Shown one piece after another: positions 37,807-46,080 of a stretch of DNA of 64,000 nucleotides. Every line of letters begins with the position of its first letter. Position 1 is the first letter of the stretch. Both the position numbers and the translations under genes were made by a program. The notes beneath the pieces are model-generated. The model saw only the letters and a list, made by a program, of their open reading frames with translations. It ran no database searches and was not told the DNA's origin. The stretch covers positions 274,392 through 338,391 of the forward strand of contig NZ_BBER01000002.1 in the NCBI RefSeq assembly GCF_001312865.1, written 5' to 3'. Origin of the DNA: Lacticaseibacillus thailandensis DSM 22698 = JCM 13996 (GTDB lineage Bacteria; Bacillota; Bacilli; Lactobacillales; Lactobacillaceae).

Positions 37807-38466
37807 ATGCGTAAATTTAGCCAGTACCTATATTACCTGAATATTATCGGCATGCTGTTGTACGTCATTATCTGTGGGACGTTGCTAGCTATGGGCCATC
37901 CGTGGCGCAGTAGCCAGCTGGGCCTGATTGGGCAGGTTGCCGCTGGGCTGGTGTTGGCCTCCGTGCCGCTTGCACTGACCAAGTGGTTGCACGTGCAGTT
38001 GCCACCGTTATTGGTGGCGCTGTACGAGTTGTTTATCCTAATGTCGATCCTGTTAGGTACCGGGATGGGGATGTACTCGGTGCCGTACTGGGACAAAGTT
38101 GAGCACGCCTTCTCTGCGGCCATGTTAGCCGGACTCGGGTACATGATCTTTGCGGCCCTGACGCCCGCCGACCAGCGTGACCAGGTCAGCCCGCTATTAC
38201 TGAGCATCTTTGCGGTGGCATTCGGGACAATGGTCGGTGTCTGCTGGGAGTTTTACGAGTTTACCGGTGATGGTTTGTTCGGCCTCGACATGCAGCGGTA
38301 CATGAGCGGTGGACACTTGTTGGCTGGTCGGGCCGCGCTCATGGACACCATGGGCGACCTGTGCATGGACTTTGTGGGGAGCCTGGCGCTGGGCATCGTC
38401 GGGTACTTTGGTATTCGGCGGAATCGGCACTGGCTCGACACTTACATGCTGCGGCGGATAAAGTAG
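37807..38466 (+). CDS. YjdF/DUF2238-like integral membrane protein
   Basis: A 219-residue membrane protein with six or seven helices. Conserved-looking polar residues within the membrane part are WDKVEHAFSAAMLAGLGY, VCWEFYEFTGD and LMDTMGDLCMDFVGSL, which resemble the DKxxH, WE and DTxxDxxxN/D pattern of the YjdF (DUF2238) group; these spaced acidic and His residues could form a site within the bilayer. Function unknown. GATTGGAGGG precedes ATG 37807. The 240 bp upstream hold a perfect small palindrome (CCTCACGGTGAGG at about 37640) but no gene. The assignment is tentative. Confidence 0.65.
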   Translation: MRKFSQYLYYLNIIGMLLYVIICGTLLAMGHPWRSSQLGLIGQVAAGLVLASVPLALTKWLHVQLPPLLVALYELFILMSILLGTGMGMYSVPYWDKVEHAFSAAMLAGLGYMIFAALTPADQRDQVSPLLLSIFAVAFGTMVGVCWEFYEFTGDGLFGLDMQRYMSGGHLLAGRAALMDTMGDLCMDFVGSLALGIVGYFGIRRNRHWLDTYMLRRIK

Positions 38467-38565
38467 TGGCATCGGGGCCCGATTCGCGGTAAAATTGATG
38501 GGTTCAAATCAGTTGTGGGTAGTAACACGTTGCTACCTGATCGTGGTGCGGATCACGATCTAATC

Positions 38566-38602
38566 AAAAACGGGTACGTGCAGTTGATGTGCCTACGTTT
38601 TT
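38566..38602 (+). terminator. Terminator-like hairpin before murF
   Basis: AAAACG and CGTTTT arms around an imperfect inner stem (GTGCA with TGTGC), ending in five T, 20 bp before the murF ribosome site. Confidence 0.5.
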
Positions 38603-38621
38603 ATATAGGGGAGATACTGTC

Positions 38622-40020
38622 ATGAAAATGACTCTGGATACAATTGCCAGCGTGGTGGGTGCCACAGCACCAGCTAACGCTGACCAGGTGACGGTGACTG
38701 GCGTGTGTTTTGACGCCCGGAAGGTGCAACAGGGCGACCTGTTTGTACCATTGAAGGGTCACCGTGATGGTCATGAGTTTATTGAGCAGGCCTTTGCCGG
38801 TGGCGCGGTCGCTAGTTTCTGTGACCACGCGCATGCAGAGAGTACGCAAAGCCGCGTGGGTACTGCGCCGCTACTGGTGGTGGATGATCCACTCAAGGCG
38901 CTACACGCGTGGGCACGTTACTATCTGCTGATTAAAGTGAACCCCAAAGTGGTTGCCATTACGGGTAGTAACGGGAAAACGACCACCAAGGACATGACGG
39001 CCGCAATTTTGGCCAGCCAGTACCGGGTGGTTAAGACCCAGGATAACTTTAACAATGCTATCGGGGTCCCCATCACGATTCTGTCGATGGAACCAAATAC
39101 CGAGGTGCTAGTGGTCGAGATGGGTATGGATCACTTTGGTGAACTTGAAGCCCTCAGCACCCTGGCGGAACCGGATGTGGCGGTTATTACCATGATTGGC
39201 GAAGCACACATTGAGTTTTTTTAAGACGCGCGACCGGATTGCGGATGCCAAGATGGAAATCGTGTCGGGGCTCAAAGACGATGGCCTGTTCGTTTATAAT
39301 GGGGATGAACCGTTATTGCGGGAGCGGGCCGCCAAAGTGACGCAGGACCAGGTCACCTTTGGCCTAGCACCAAATAACGACCTGGCGGCGGAACACGTGC
39401 AGCCGTTCCGTGACCACACGGAGTTTGATGTTTCCCGCTGGCCAGACGTGCACTTCTCCATTCCGATGATGGGGGAGTACAACGTTAACAACGCCCTTGC
39501 GGCGATTTTAGTTGGGCGGCGCTTCCATGTGAAGCCGGAAGCCATGCGTGATGCGTTGGCGCACTTCAAGGCCACGCATAACCGGACGGAGTGGTTGAAG
39601 GGTGACGCCGGGGAGTCCATCCTCAGTGACGTCTATAACTCTAACCCGACCGCTGTGCGTGCCGTGTTGCACGACTTTGTGAAGGTGCCCACCAAGGGGC
39701 GCCGCATTGCCGTGCTGGGTGACATGCTGGAACTAGGCACGGCGAGCCATGACCTACACGCGGGTTTGGCCGATGCCTTGGATCCTGACCAAGTTAACTG
39801 TGTCTACCTATACGGGCCGGAAATGCATGCGCTGTATACCGCCCTGCAGGCTAAGTATGACGGCCAGCACCTGTTCTACTTTGCCGAGGATGATCAAAGT
39901 CACCTGGAGTCGCAGCTACTGGATGGGGTGTACTCGGATGATCTCGTTTTGATCAAGGGTAGCCACGGGATGCACCTAGAAAACGTGTTGAGCGCGTTAC
40001 TGAACGGTTCACGAGAATAA
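38622..40020 (+). CDS. murF: UDP-MurNAc-tripeptide--D-alanyl-D-alanine ligase (frameshifted at a T run)
   Basis: Adds D-Ala-D-Ala to the UDP-MurNAc tripeptide, last cytoplasmic step of precursor synthesis, essential. The ATP loop is AITGSNGKTTTKDMTAAI at about residues 112-129; NFNNAIGVPITIL, VEMGMDHFGEL and the C-terminal LSDVYNSNPTAVRAVLHDF, LGDMLELG and KGSHGMHLE are all characteristic. Seven T at 39216-39222 cause a stop; with six the reading is AHIEFFKTRDRIADAKMEI. About 466 residues. AGGGGAGA lies before ATG 38622. A terminator follows. Confidence 0.95.
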
Positions 40021-40036
40021 CGTTATGACAATTTTT

Positions 40037-40070
40037 GGGAGTGGTGCTACCGCACACACTCCCTTTCTTT
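40037..40070 (+). terminator. Terminator after murF
   Basis: GGGAGTG-GTGC pairs with GCAC-A-CACTCCC around TACC, then TTTCTTT. Confidence 0.75.
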
Positions 40071-40202
40071 ATGGGCAGATGTTAATGAAGATAACCATTG
40101 CGGTCACGTGGCCGCGAACCCGAGGAGACGCAATTTCTGGTCGTTGAGCATGTTGCAATTATGAAAACTGGCTGTGAAACCCTAGGGCGTCTGGGCCTTT
40201 CT

Positions 40203-40231
40203 TTGCGTTTTGACCCGATTCACGCTATAAT
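40203..40231 (+). promoter_or_regulatory. Promoter of cshA
   Basis: TTGCGT (40203-40208), 17 bp, and a consensus TATAAT (40226-40231). It leaves a 5' leader of about 100 nt before the TTG start; the rest of the 320-bp gap holds no gene. Confidence 0.7.
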
Positions 40232-40341
40232 AGTAAGAACGCATTTTTGATAACACATTGTGCACGTTACAAAACGGTACCTTCATGGGTGGATTTACTC
40301 CGGTTTTGTGGTGTGCATATGCACACACTAGGAGGACTCAT

Positions 40342-41900
40342 TTGAAGTTTACAGAATTAGGTTTGGACCAAGATTTGCTCAAGGCGATTGACCGTGCCGG
40401 GTTTGAAGAAGCAACCCCAATCCAGGCAGCCACCATCCCGCTGGTCTTAGCGGGTAAGGACGTTATTGGGCAGGCCCAAACGGGTACTGGTAAGACCGCG
40501 GCTTTTGGTCTGCCATTACTGCAACACATTGATTTTAGTGACCGTTCCGTTCAGGCGTTGGTCATTTCACCAACCCGGGAACTGGCGATTCAGACCCAGG
40601 AAGAACTTTACCGGTTGGGTCGCGACAAGCATGCACGGGTCCAAGCCGTGTACGGTGGTTCCGACATTCGGCGCCAGATTCGTGGCTTAGCAGATCATCC
40701 ACAAATCGTTGTGGGTACGCCAGGTCGTTTACTTGACCACATCAACCGTCACACGTTGAAGCTGGCTAACCTCCGGACTTTGGTCCTGGACGAAGCCGAC
40801 GAGATGTTGGACATGGGGTTCATTGATGACATTGAGAGCATCGTGCAGAACGCACCGGAGGGTCGTCAGACCTTGCTGTTCTCCGCGACGATGCCTAAGC
40901 CCATCATGAACATTGCCAACAAGTTCATGCACAATCCTGAGACTGTGCAGATCAAGAGCAAAGAGCTGACTGCCGACAATATCGATCAGTACTACGTTCG
41001 CGCTAAGGACTTTGAAAAGTTTGACATCATGACCCGCATCTTTGACGTGCAGGTCCTGAACTGGCCCTGATCTTCGGGCGGACGAAGCGCCGTGTCGACG
41101 AACTGACTAAGGGTCTCCAGGCCCGCGGTTACAAAGCCGAAGGAATTCACGGTGACCTCACCCAGCAGAAGCGCTCGCAGGTGCTGAAGCAGTTTAAGAG
41201 TGGCGAGCTGGACTTCCTGGTTGCCACCGACGTTGCCGCTCGTGGACTTGACGTTTCGGGTGTGACCCACGTTTACAACTACGACATTCCCCAGGACCCC
41301 GACAGCTACGTGCACCGTATTGGCCGTACTGGCCGTGCCGGTCACTCCGGGGTGTCCGTAACCTTCGTCACGCCGGGTGAAATTGACTACCTGCGGACGA
41401 TTGAAGACCTGACGAAGAAGCGGATGCTACCAATGAAGCCACCAACTGCCGACGAGGCGTTCCGTGGTCAGTTGAATACAGCGTTGGCCAACGTTAAGGA
41501 AATCATGGACGGTGACCTCAGCAAGTTTGAGGATGACGCTGCAGCCCTGTTGAAGGAATACACGCCAGAACAGATTGCGGCTGCCCTGCTGAAGAGCGTT
41601 GCACCAGATGACGCGTCCTCCGTACCGGTTAAGATCACACCAGAACGTCCATTACCACGGCGCGGTCACGGTGGTGGCCGGAGCCGTAATGGCGGTCGTG
41701 GTGGTTACCGTGGGAATAACCGCGGTGGCTACCGTGGTAACCGTGGTGGCGAACGCCGTGGCGGTTATCGGGGTTCACGCGACCGTAATGGTGCTGACCA
41801 CCGTAACGGCGGCCGGCGGGATGATCACCGTCGCGATGACCGTAACCGTTCCGGTGCCGGCAAGAAGCGTAATAGCTTCACAATTCGGACTAAAGACTAA
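40342..41900 (+). CDS. cshA: DEAD-box RNA helicase CshA (frameshifted)
   Basis: ATP-dependent RNA helicase of the RNA degradosome and ribosome assembly. Q motif [11 protein letters not shown], motif [12 protein letters not shown], Ib TPGR, II DEAD, III SAT, then RecA domain 2 with [15 protein letters not shown] and [10 protein letters not shown]. The C-terminus (from about residue 430) is a basic Arg-Gly-rich tail with many RGG and GGYRGN-type units that binds RNA. AGGAGG at 40330-40335 fits TTG at 40342; the in-frame ATG at 40258 has no site. The frame breaks near 41055, where one base is lacking ([17 protein letters not shown] resumes). About 519 residues. Confidence 0.95.
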
Positions 41901-41910
41901 AATTAACGAC

Positions 41911-41945
41911 AAGGAGCTCACCACGTTGGTGGTTGGCTCCTTTTT
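41911..41945 (+). terminator. Terminator after cshA
   Basis: AAGGAGC pairs with GCTCCTT, with an inner CCAC/GGTGG stem, and is followed by T. Confidence 0.82.
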
Positions 41946-42027
41946 GTTTGGGGTAACAAAGTCGTTGTTCCTGACTTGTCCGGTAGCAGTATAATGGTGA
42001 GTAAATTTAGTGTAGTGGGGTGACAAC

Positions 42028-42496
42028 ATGCAGATTCGACCAATACGGGCGGGGGATAACGCGGCGGTGGCCCACCTGATTCGCGATAGTTTGGCACATT
42101 TTGGCTTGGATGTGCCCGGGACGGCGTACTTTGATCCGCAACTGGATGATCTGGCGACGTTTTACGCACAACCCCAGCGTGGGTACTTTGTCTTGGTGAA
42201 CGACGCGGATGAGGTCGTCGGCGGCTGCGGCTTTGGTGAGTATTGTGACGATACAGCCGAACTGCAAAAGCTGTACATTGCGCCTGCCGCGCAAGGCCAG
42301 GGCGCTAGTCGCCGGTTGGTGGCCTGCGCGGAGGCTGGTGCGCGCGTGGCGGGATACCGGCGGATTTATTTGGAGACCCACCACGTCCTGACTGTGGCTT
42401 GTCTGTTGTACTAAACTGGGGTACAAGGCGCTATCAGCGCCGCTGGCCGCGGGGCCGCATACTGAGATGGATCGGTTCTTTATCAAAGCGCTGTGA
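42028..42496 (+). CDS. GNAT-family N-acetyltransferase (frameshifted)
   Basis: About 156 residues of the acetyl-CoA-dependent GNAT fold. The pyrophosphate-binding motif A reads LQKLYIAPAAQGQGASRRLV (the usual Q/RxxGxG/A), preceded by GGCGFGEY and followed by YRRIYLETHHVL. The frame is lost near 42413 at GTACTAAACTG; without the extra T it continues LYKLGYKALSAPLAAGPHTEMDRFFIKAL to TGA at 42494-42496, which is the normal C-terminal strand pair of this family. Substrate unknown. The start follows GTGGGGTGA. Confidence 0.85.
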
Positions 42497-42604
42497 TATT
42501 GTGAGCATTAGGGTAGCTTACGCTCACGCTTTCTACCCGTGGGGCTTCGCTCTGTGATACACTTAACCCATTGCCTTTCCCACAATTTAGATTGGAGCCC
42601 TAAG

Positions 42605-42952
42605 ATGACAATTGACAATAATCAACTCGTATCCCGCTACATGAAACTACAGGCTGCCCACAAAACTTACTTTGCCGCAATTGGCGAATACGTTGATCAG
42701 CAACTCGATGTTTTGTACGACCGCCTGAACACCACCTTTCATGATTCCCTGACCCTCTCCGTGCAGGGTGCCATTGATTACGCGAAGTCCCAGGGTGTTG
42801 AAATCACCTCGGGGATCAACCTGACCCTGGCCACCCAGAACTTCATGGTCAAAATGCTCGATAACCAGGGTCTCCTGGTTGAAGGTGGGGCGCATTCTAG
42901 CGACGTCGTCATCGGTAAACTGAACTTTGAAAACCGGGCCCGTTACGTTTAA
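42605..42952 (+). CDS. Hypothetical protein
   Basis: A 115-residue protein I do not recognise. It begins MTIDNNQLVSRYMKLQAAHKTYFAAIGEYVDQQLDVLYDRLN, a long amphipathic helix, followed by a mixed segment LSVQGAIDYAKSQGVEITSGINLTLATQNFMVKMLDNQGLLVEGG that suggests a small alpha-beta domain. No signal peptide or membrane helix. A weak TTGGAG site lies in front of ATG 42605, and a -10-like TACACT with an extended TGA about 45 bp upstream. It ends before a strong terminator and converges on pepF. Confidence 0.6.
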   Translation: MTIDNNQLVSRYMKLQAAHKTYFAAIGEYVDQQLDVLYDRLNTTFHDSLTLSVQGAIDYAKSQGVEITSGINLTLATQNFMVKMLDNQGLLVEGGAHSSDVVIGKLNFENRARYV

Positions 42953-42983
42953 GGGCCTCGCACCAATAACACGATAATACAGT

Positions 42984-43024
42984 CAAGCCGTTACCCACAG
43001 TTTTTGGGTAACCGGCTTTTTTTT
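42984..43024. terminator. Terminator between the hypothetical gene and pepF
   Basis: AAGCCG-TTACCCA pairs with TGGGTAAC-CGGCTT and is followed by eight T on the plus strand. Confidence 0.85.
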
Positions 43025-43026
43025 AA

Positions 43027-44834
43027 CTACTGCTGTGCAATGGTTGTGGATAGTTGTTCAATGCGCCGTTCTGTCCCGTCGAGGAAGTCCACCATGTGTT
43101 GTAACGGTGCATCGGTGGTTACATCCACGCCGGCCACGGCCGCTGCCGCCACGGGATCGGCACTGTCACCCAGGGCCAAGAACTTTCGCCAGCGTTGCAC
43201 CGTGCTACTTTGGTCGTGTTCCAGATCTTGCCACACCTGCGTGGCAATGGTCAGGCTGGCCGAATAGCTGTACGAGTACAGGCCGAGGTAGTAGTGATCC
43301 TGGCGCATCCAGGTGGTTTCCGCGCCCGTTAAGTCTACAGTGTCGCCCCAGAATTGGCGTAATACTTGCAACTTTAGCTTGTCGAGGCGGGCGGCGTCAA
43401 AGCTTTCACCACGGTCGATCAGCGTGTAAACTTCCCGCTGGAAGGCTGCTTCTAGTAGGTGAGTGACACAGTTGTGGAAGTAGGTGTCACTCAGCAACCG
43501 TGACAGTGCAAAACGTTGTAGCGCGGATTATCCGTTGCCTGCTGGGTCAGGTAGCGAGTGAGTAGTAACTCGTTAAAGGTTGAGGGTGCCTCACAATGGT
43601 AAATGGGCATGACCCATGTTAACGCCGGATTGGCGTCAGCCGAGTAGTGCATTTGCCCCACATGGCCGAGCTCGTGGATGAGGGTGTCCAGCGCCGGCAA
43701 CGTGTCGGTCCACGTCATCATGATGTAGGGGTGCACACCGTAAGGCATTTCCGTGTAGGCCCCGGAATCTTTACCAACGTTAGGTGCGCAGTCGACCCAC
43801 CGCTGGGTCAAGGCCTGGTGCATCAGCTGCTGGTAGTCCGGTCCTAGCACCGCGGTCGCCTGTTCCACAATGGTGGTCGCATCAGCGTGTGTATTGAGGT
43901 GCAAAGTCGGGGTCGATGTCGATTTGCAGGTCGGTGTACTCCAAGTGGTCAAGCCCGCGCACCTGGGCCACGTGCCGGACGTAGCGGCGCATCACGGGTG
44001 CCAGCCGGTTCATGAGAACGTCGATTTGGCGGTCAAACAGCGGCCGCGGTACCTCCTGGTCGGCCAGCAAGAAGTCGATGACAGAATCATAACCCCGCAA
44101 TGTGGCTGCGGCTTTTTCACGGGTCACCTGGCCGAGGTAGGCGGTGGCAAAGGTGTGTTGGTACCGTGCGAGGGTCGCACTAAATTGCCGGAATGCGGCT
44201 CGCCGCACCGCCGGATCGGGGTGTTTTTGGTATGTTTCCTCATAGCTCACAAAGTCGAGCGGGTAAGTGTGCCCGTGTGCGGTGAAGGTGCCGAAGTCCA
44301 TGTCTGCCGCAATGCCTGTCGCCGGATGTTACGGAAGGTATTGAGTGCTGGCGCCAAGGTAGCCAGGGTGCTTTCTAACTCCGGACTGAGGACGTGGGCT
44401 TGGGTGGCAACTAGGTGGCGTATGTAACCGGCGTATTGGGGTCGTTCCCGGACCACCGTATCCAGGACGGTGGTGGGCAACTGGGCCAGTGCTGGGTGCA
44501 AGAAACTGAGGGCACTATCAACGTTGGCTTGGACAGTCGCGTTGGTGGCAACGCGCGCGTTTAGTTCGGGATTGGTACTGTCGGCACTTTGCGGAAATTC
44601 CGTGTAACAAGCGACTTGTTCGCGTAACGTTTCAATACCATTGAGGTCGTCAAGTGCGGCGACCACGTTCGTAGTTGTGTCGAGGTGGTGTGCGTACCGG
44701 TGACTAAATTGGCGGGCTTGATCCACCAATTGGTGCGTGGCGGCACGCCACGCATTAGCGTCACTAAAAATGGCGGTAAGATCCCACGTATTGGCTGGAT
44801 CAACGGCACTGCGTGGTGGTAAGGCTGATGACAT
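43027..44834 (-). CDS. pepF: Oligoendopeptidase F (three frameshifts)
   Basis: M3B zinc peptidase cutting oligopeptides inside the cell, part of the lactobacillar proteolytic system. The zinc motif is LIHELGHVGQMHYS (HExxH), followed by Glu in APSTFNELLL, and ends TIAQQ. The N-terminus MSSALPPRSAVDPANTWDLTAIF is standard, with AAGGAGG before ATG 44834. Four pieces in different frames join near 44310, 43905 and 43520, each by about one base. Restored length of about 601 residues equals that of PepF. The downstream end lies 3 bp from the terminator at 42984-43024. Confidence 0.93.
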
Positions 44835-44851
44835 AATGTACCTCCTTGATC

Positions 44852-44900
44852 AAAAAAACATTGAACACCCACCGCATGGCTCCCGGTGGGTGTTCAATGT
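44852..44900 (-). terminator. Terminator between the 62-residue gene and pepF
   Basis: ACATTGAACACCCACCG (44858-44874) is exactly complementary to CGGTGGGTGTTCAATGT (44884-44900); on the minus strand the stem is followed by seven T. It sits right before the pepF ribosome site, so pepF transcription must read through or start nearby. Confidence 0.9.
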
Positions 44901-44903
44901 GGA

Positions 44904-45092
44904 TTATTTGTGGGTAACTGACTGTTTGGCATCTGGTTTTGACTCCTGCTTGTGCGTTACTTGTGCATTTGGTGCTCCCGTTTGTGGCAACGATGACTTA
45001 GTCGGGACAACGTCCGGGATGGGCTTGATACCGGTCAACAACCCGAACAGCAGGGCCTCATCATCGTACTCACGACGCCAGTTTGCTGACAT
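44904..45092 (-). CDS. Small hypothetical protein (62 residues)
   Basis: Begins MSANWRREYDDEALLFGLLTGIKP and ends in a low-complexity hydrophilic tail rich in Lys, Gln, Thr and Pro (KQESKPDAKQSVTHK). The first 30 residues may form one helix; the tail should be disordered. No signal peptide. GGGAAGTGA precedes the ATG at 45092, which is preferred to the earlier in-frame ATG at 45110. It has its own terminator and lies 112 bp downstream of the XRE-type regulator gene, on the same strand but beyond a terminator. Not recognised. Confidence 0.55.
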   Translation of the reverse strand: MSANWRREYDDEALLFGLLTGIKPIPDVVPTKSSLPQTGAPNAQVTHKQESKPDAKQSVTHK

Positions 45093-45161
45093 TGCAATCA
45101 CTTCCCTCATACGTTGGCGGTCCCTGTATCCGCCTACATTGAGTGTAAATTAAAATTAAAC

Positions 45162-45191
45162 AAAAAGCCAGTTAAATTTAACTGGCTTTTT
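45162..45191. terminator. Perfect palindromic terminator
   Basis: AAAAAGCCAGTTAAA followed directly by TTTAACTGGCTTTTT, a 15-bp self-complementary sequence just downstream of the XRE-type gene (minus strand). Confidence 0.88.
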
Positions 45192-45204
45192 TTCACATTT
45201 GGTT

Positions 45205-46005
45205 TTAGAATTGCAAAATATTGTCCCAATCCGTGATGGTATTGAGGGTGCGTAGTGCTTGTGGCTGGCCGGCCACCCGGCGAATGAGTTGGGCGAGTAG
45301 CGTGTACGTGTGCATTAGTAACGCCGGTTGCTGGTGCTGGGCGGCGAGCTGTAAAGTTGCGACGGCTAACTCCGCGCTCCGGGACACATCCTGAGCTTGG
45401 AAGTAAGCAAGTGCCCCGACGTAGTTGACTGCGTTAACGTCACCGTTAAAGGGAACTGTATCCGCCATTTGGGTCGCGTTCGTCACCGCGTCGGTGAGCG
45501 GTGCGACTTTGCGTGCTTGCGCAGCGACCAAGCCGACGTAGGCGTAACACAATGCGGTCAGCACCGAGCGTTGGTGGTTCACGGCTAACGCCATGTGCAG
45601 GTTGTAGCGTGCCCCATCCAAGTTAGCGTCGACGGCTAGGTCAGCTAGGCCCAGGTAGAAGTAGTACGCTTGCGCCTGTACGTCTGACATGGCGGCATCC
45701 GCGTAAGCTGCGGAGTTGAGCATCTTCTTGACGGCGCCATAGTCGTGATCAGCGATATGACTGCTGAGTTCCAGGTTCCGGCGCGCATTTTTGCCCACGG
45801 GGTAGTTGGCGGCCAGGTCAAAGCGGTTAAGGCGGATACCTAGACGCTGGCTGATGCCAATAATGGTCTCGATGCTCGGTACGTGAGTATTGGCCTCAAT
45901 CGCCGCAAGGGTGGTCGCGGGACAGACGCCCGCGGCTAGGTCGTCGACCGACCAGCCTTGAGCAGTACGTAGTTTGTGGATCACGGAACCAATTTGTGGG
46001 TGCAT
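45205..46005 (-). CDS. XRE-family regulator with a helical-repeat domain (Rgg/PlcR-like)
   Basis: About 266 residues. The N-terminal helix-turn-helix spans residues 6-60 (IGSVIHKLRTAQGWSVDDLAAGVCPATTLAAIE, then VPSIETIIGISQRLGI). The rest is all-helical with tandem AYYFYLGLADLAVDANLDGA and ALCYAYVGLVAAQARKVAP segments resembling the TPR-type peptide-sensing domain of the RNPP family. Such regulators respond to short secreted peptides; no clear pheromone gene with a signal peptide is visible on either side. Target unknown. No strong ribosome site precedes the ATG at 46005. Confidence 0.75.
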   Translation of the reverse strand: MHPQIGSVIHKLRTAQGWSVDDLAAGVCPATTLAAIEANTHVPSIETIIGISQRLGIRLNRFDLAANYPVGKNARRNLELSSHIADHDYGAVKKMLNSAAYADAAMSDVQAQAYYFYLGLADLAVDANLDGARYNLHMALAVNHQRSVLTALCYAYVGLVAAQARKVAPLTDAVTNATQMADTVPFNGDVNAVNYVGALAYFQAQDVSRSAELAVATLQLAAQHQQPALLMHTYTLLAQLIRRVAGQPQALRTLNTITDWDNILQF

Positions 46006-46080
46006 AAGGGTTTGTTCGCTTCTTTCTAATCATTACCTACCACCCATTATAACAGTATCGGGCGGTTCGACCGCGCGGCG

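Noticed and set aside
41640..41880. Glycine/arginine tandem codons as a DNA repeat
   Set aside because: They encode the RGG-rich tail normal for CshA-type helicases.
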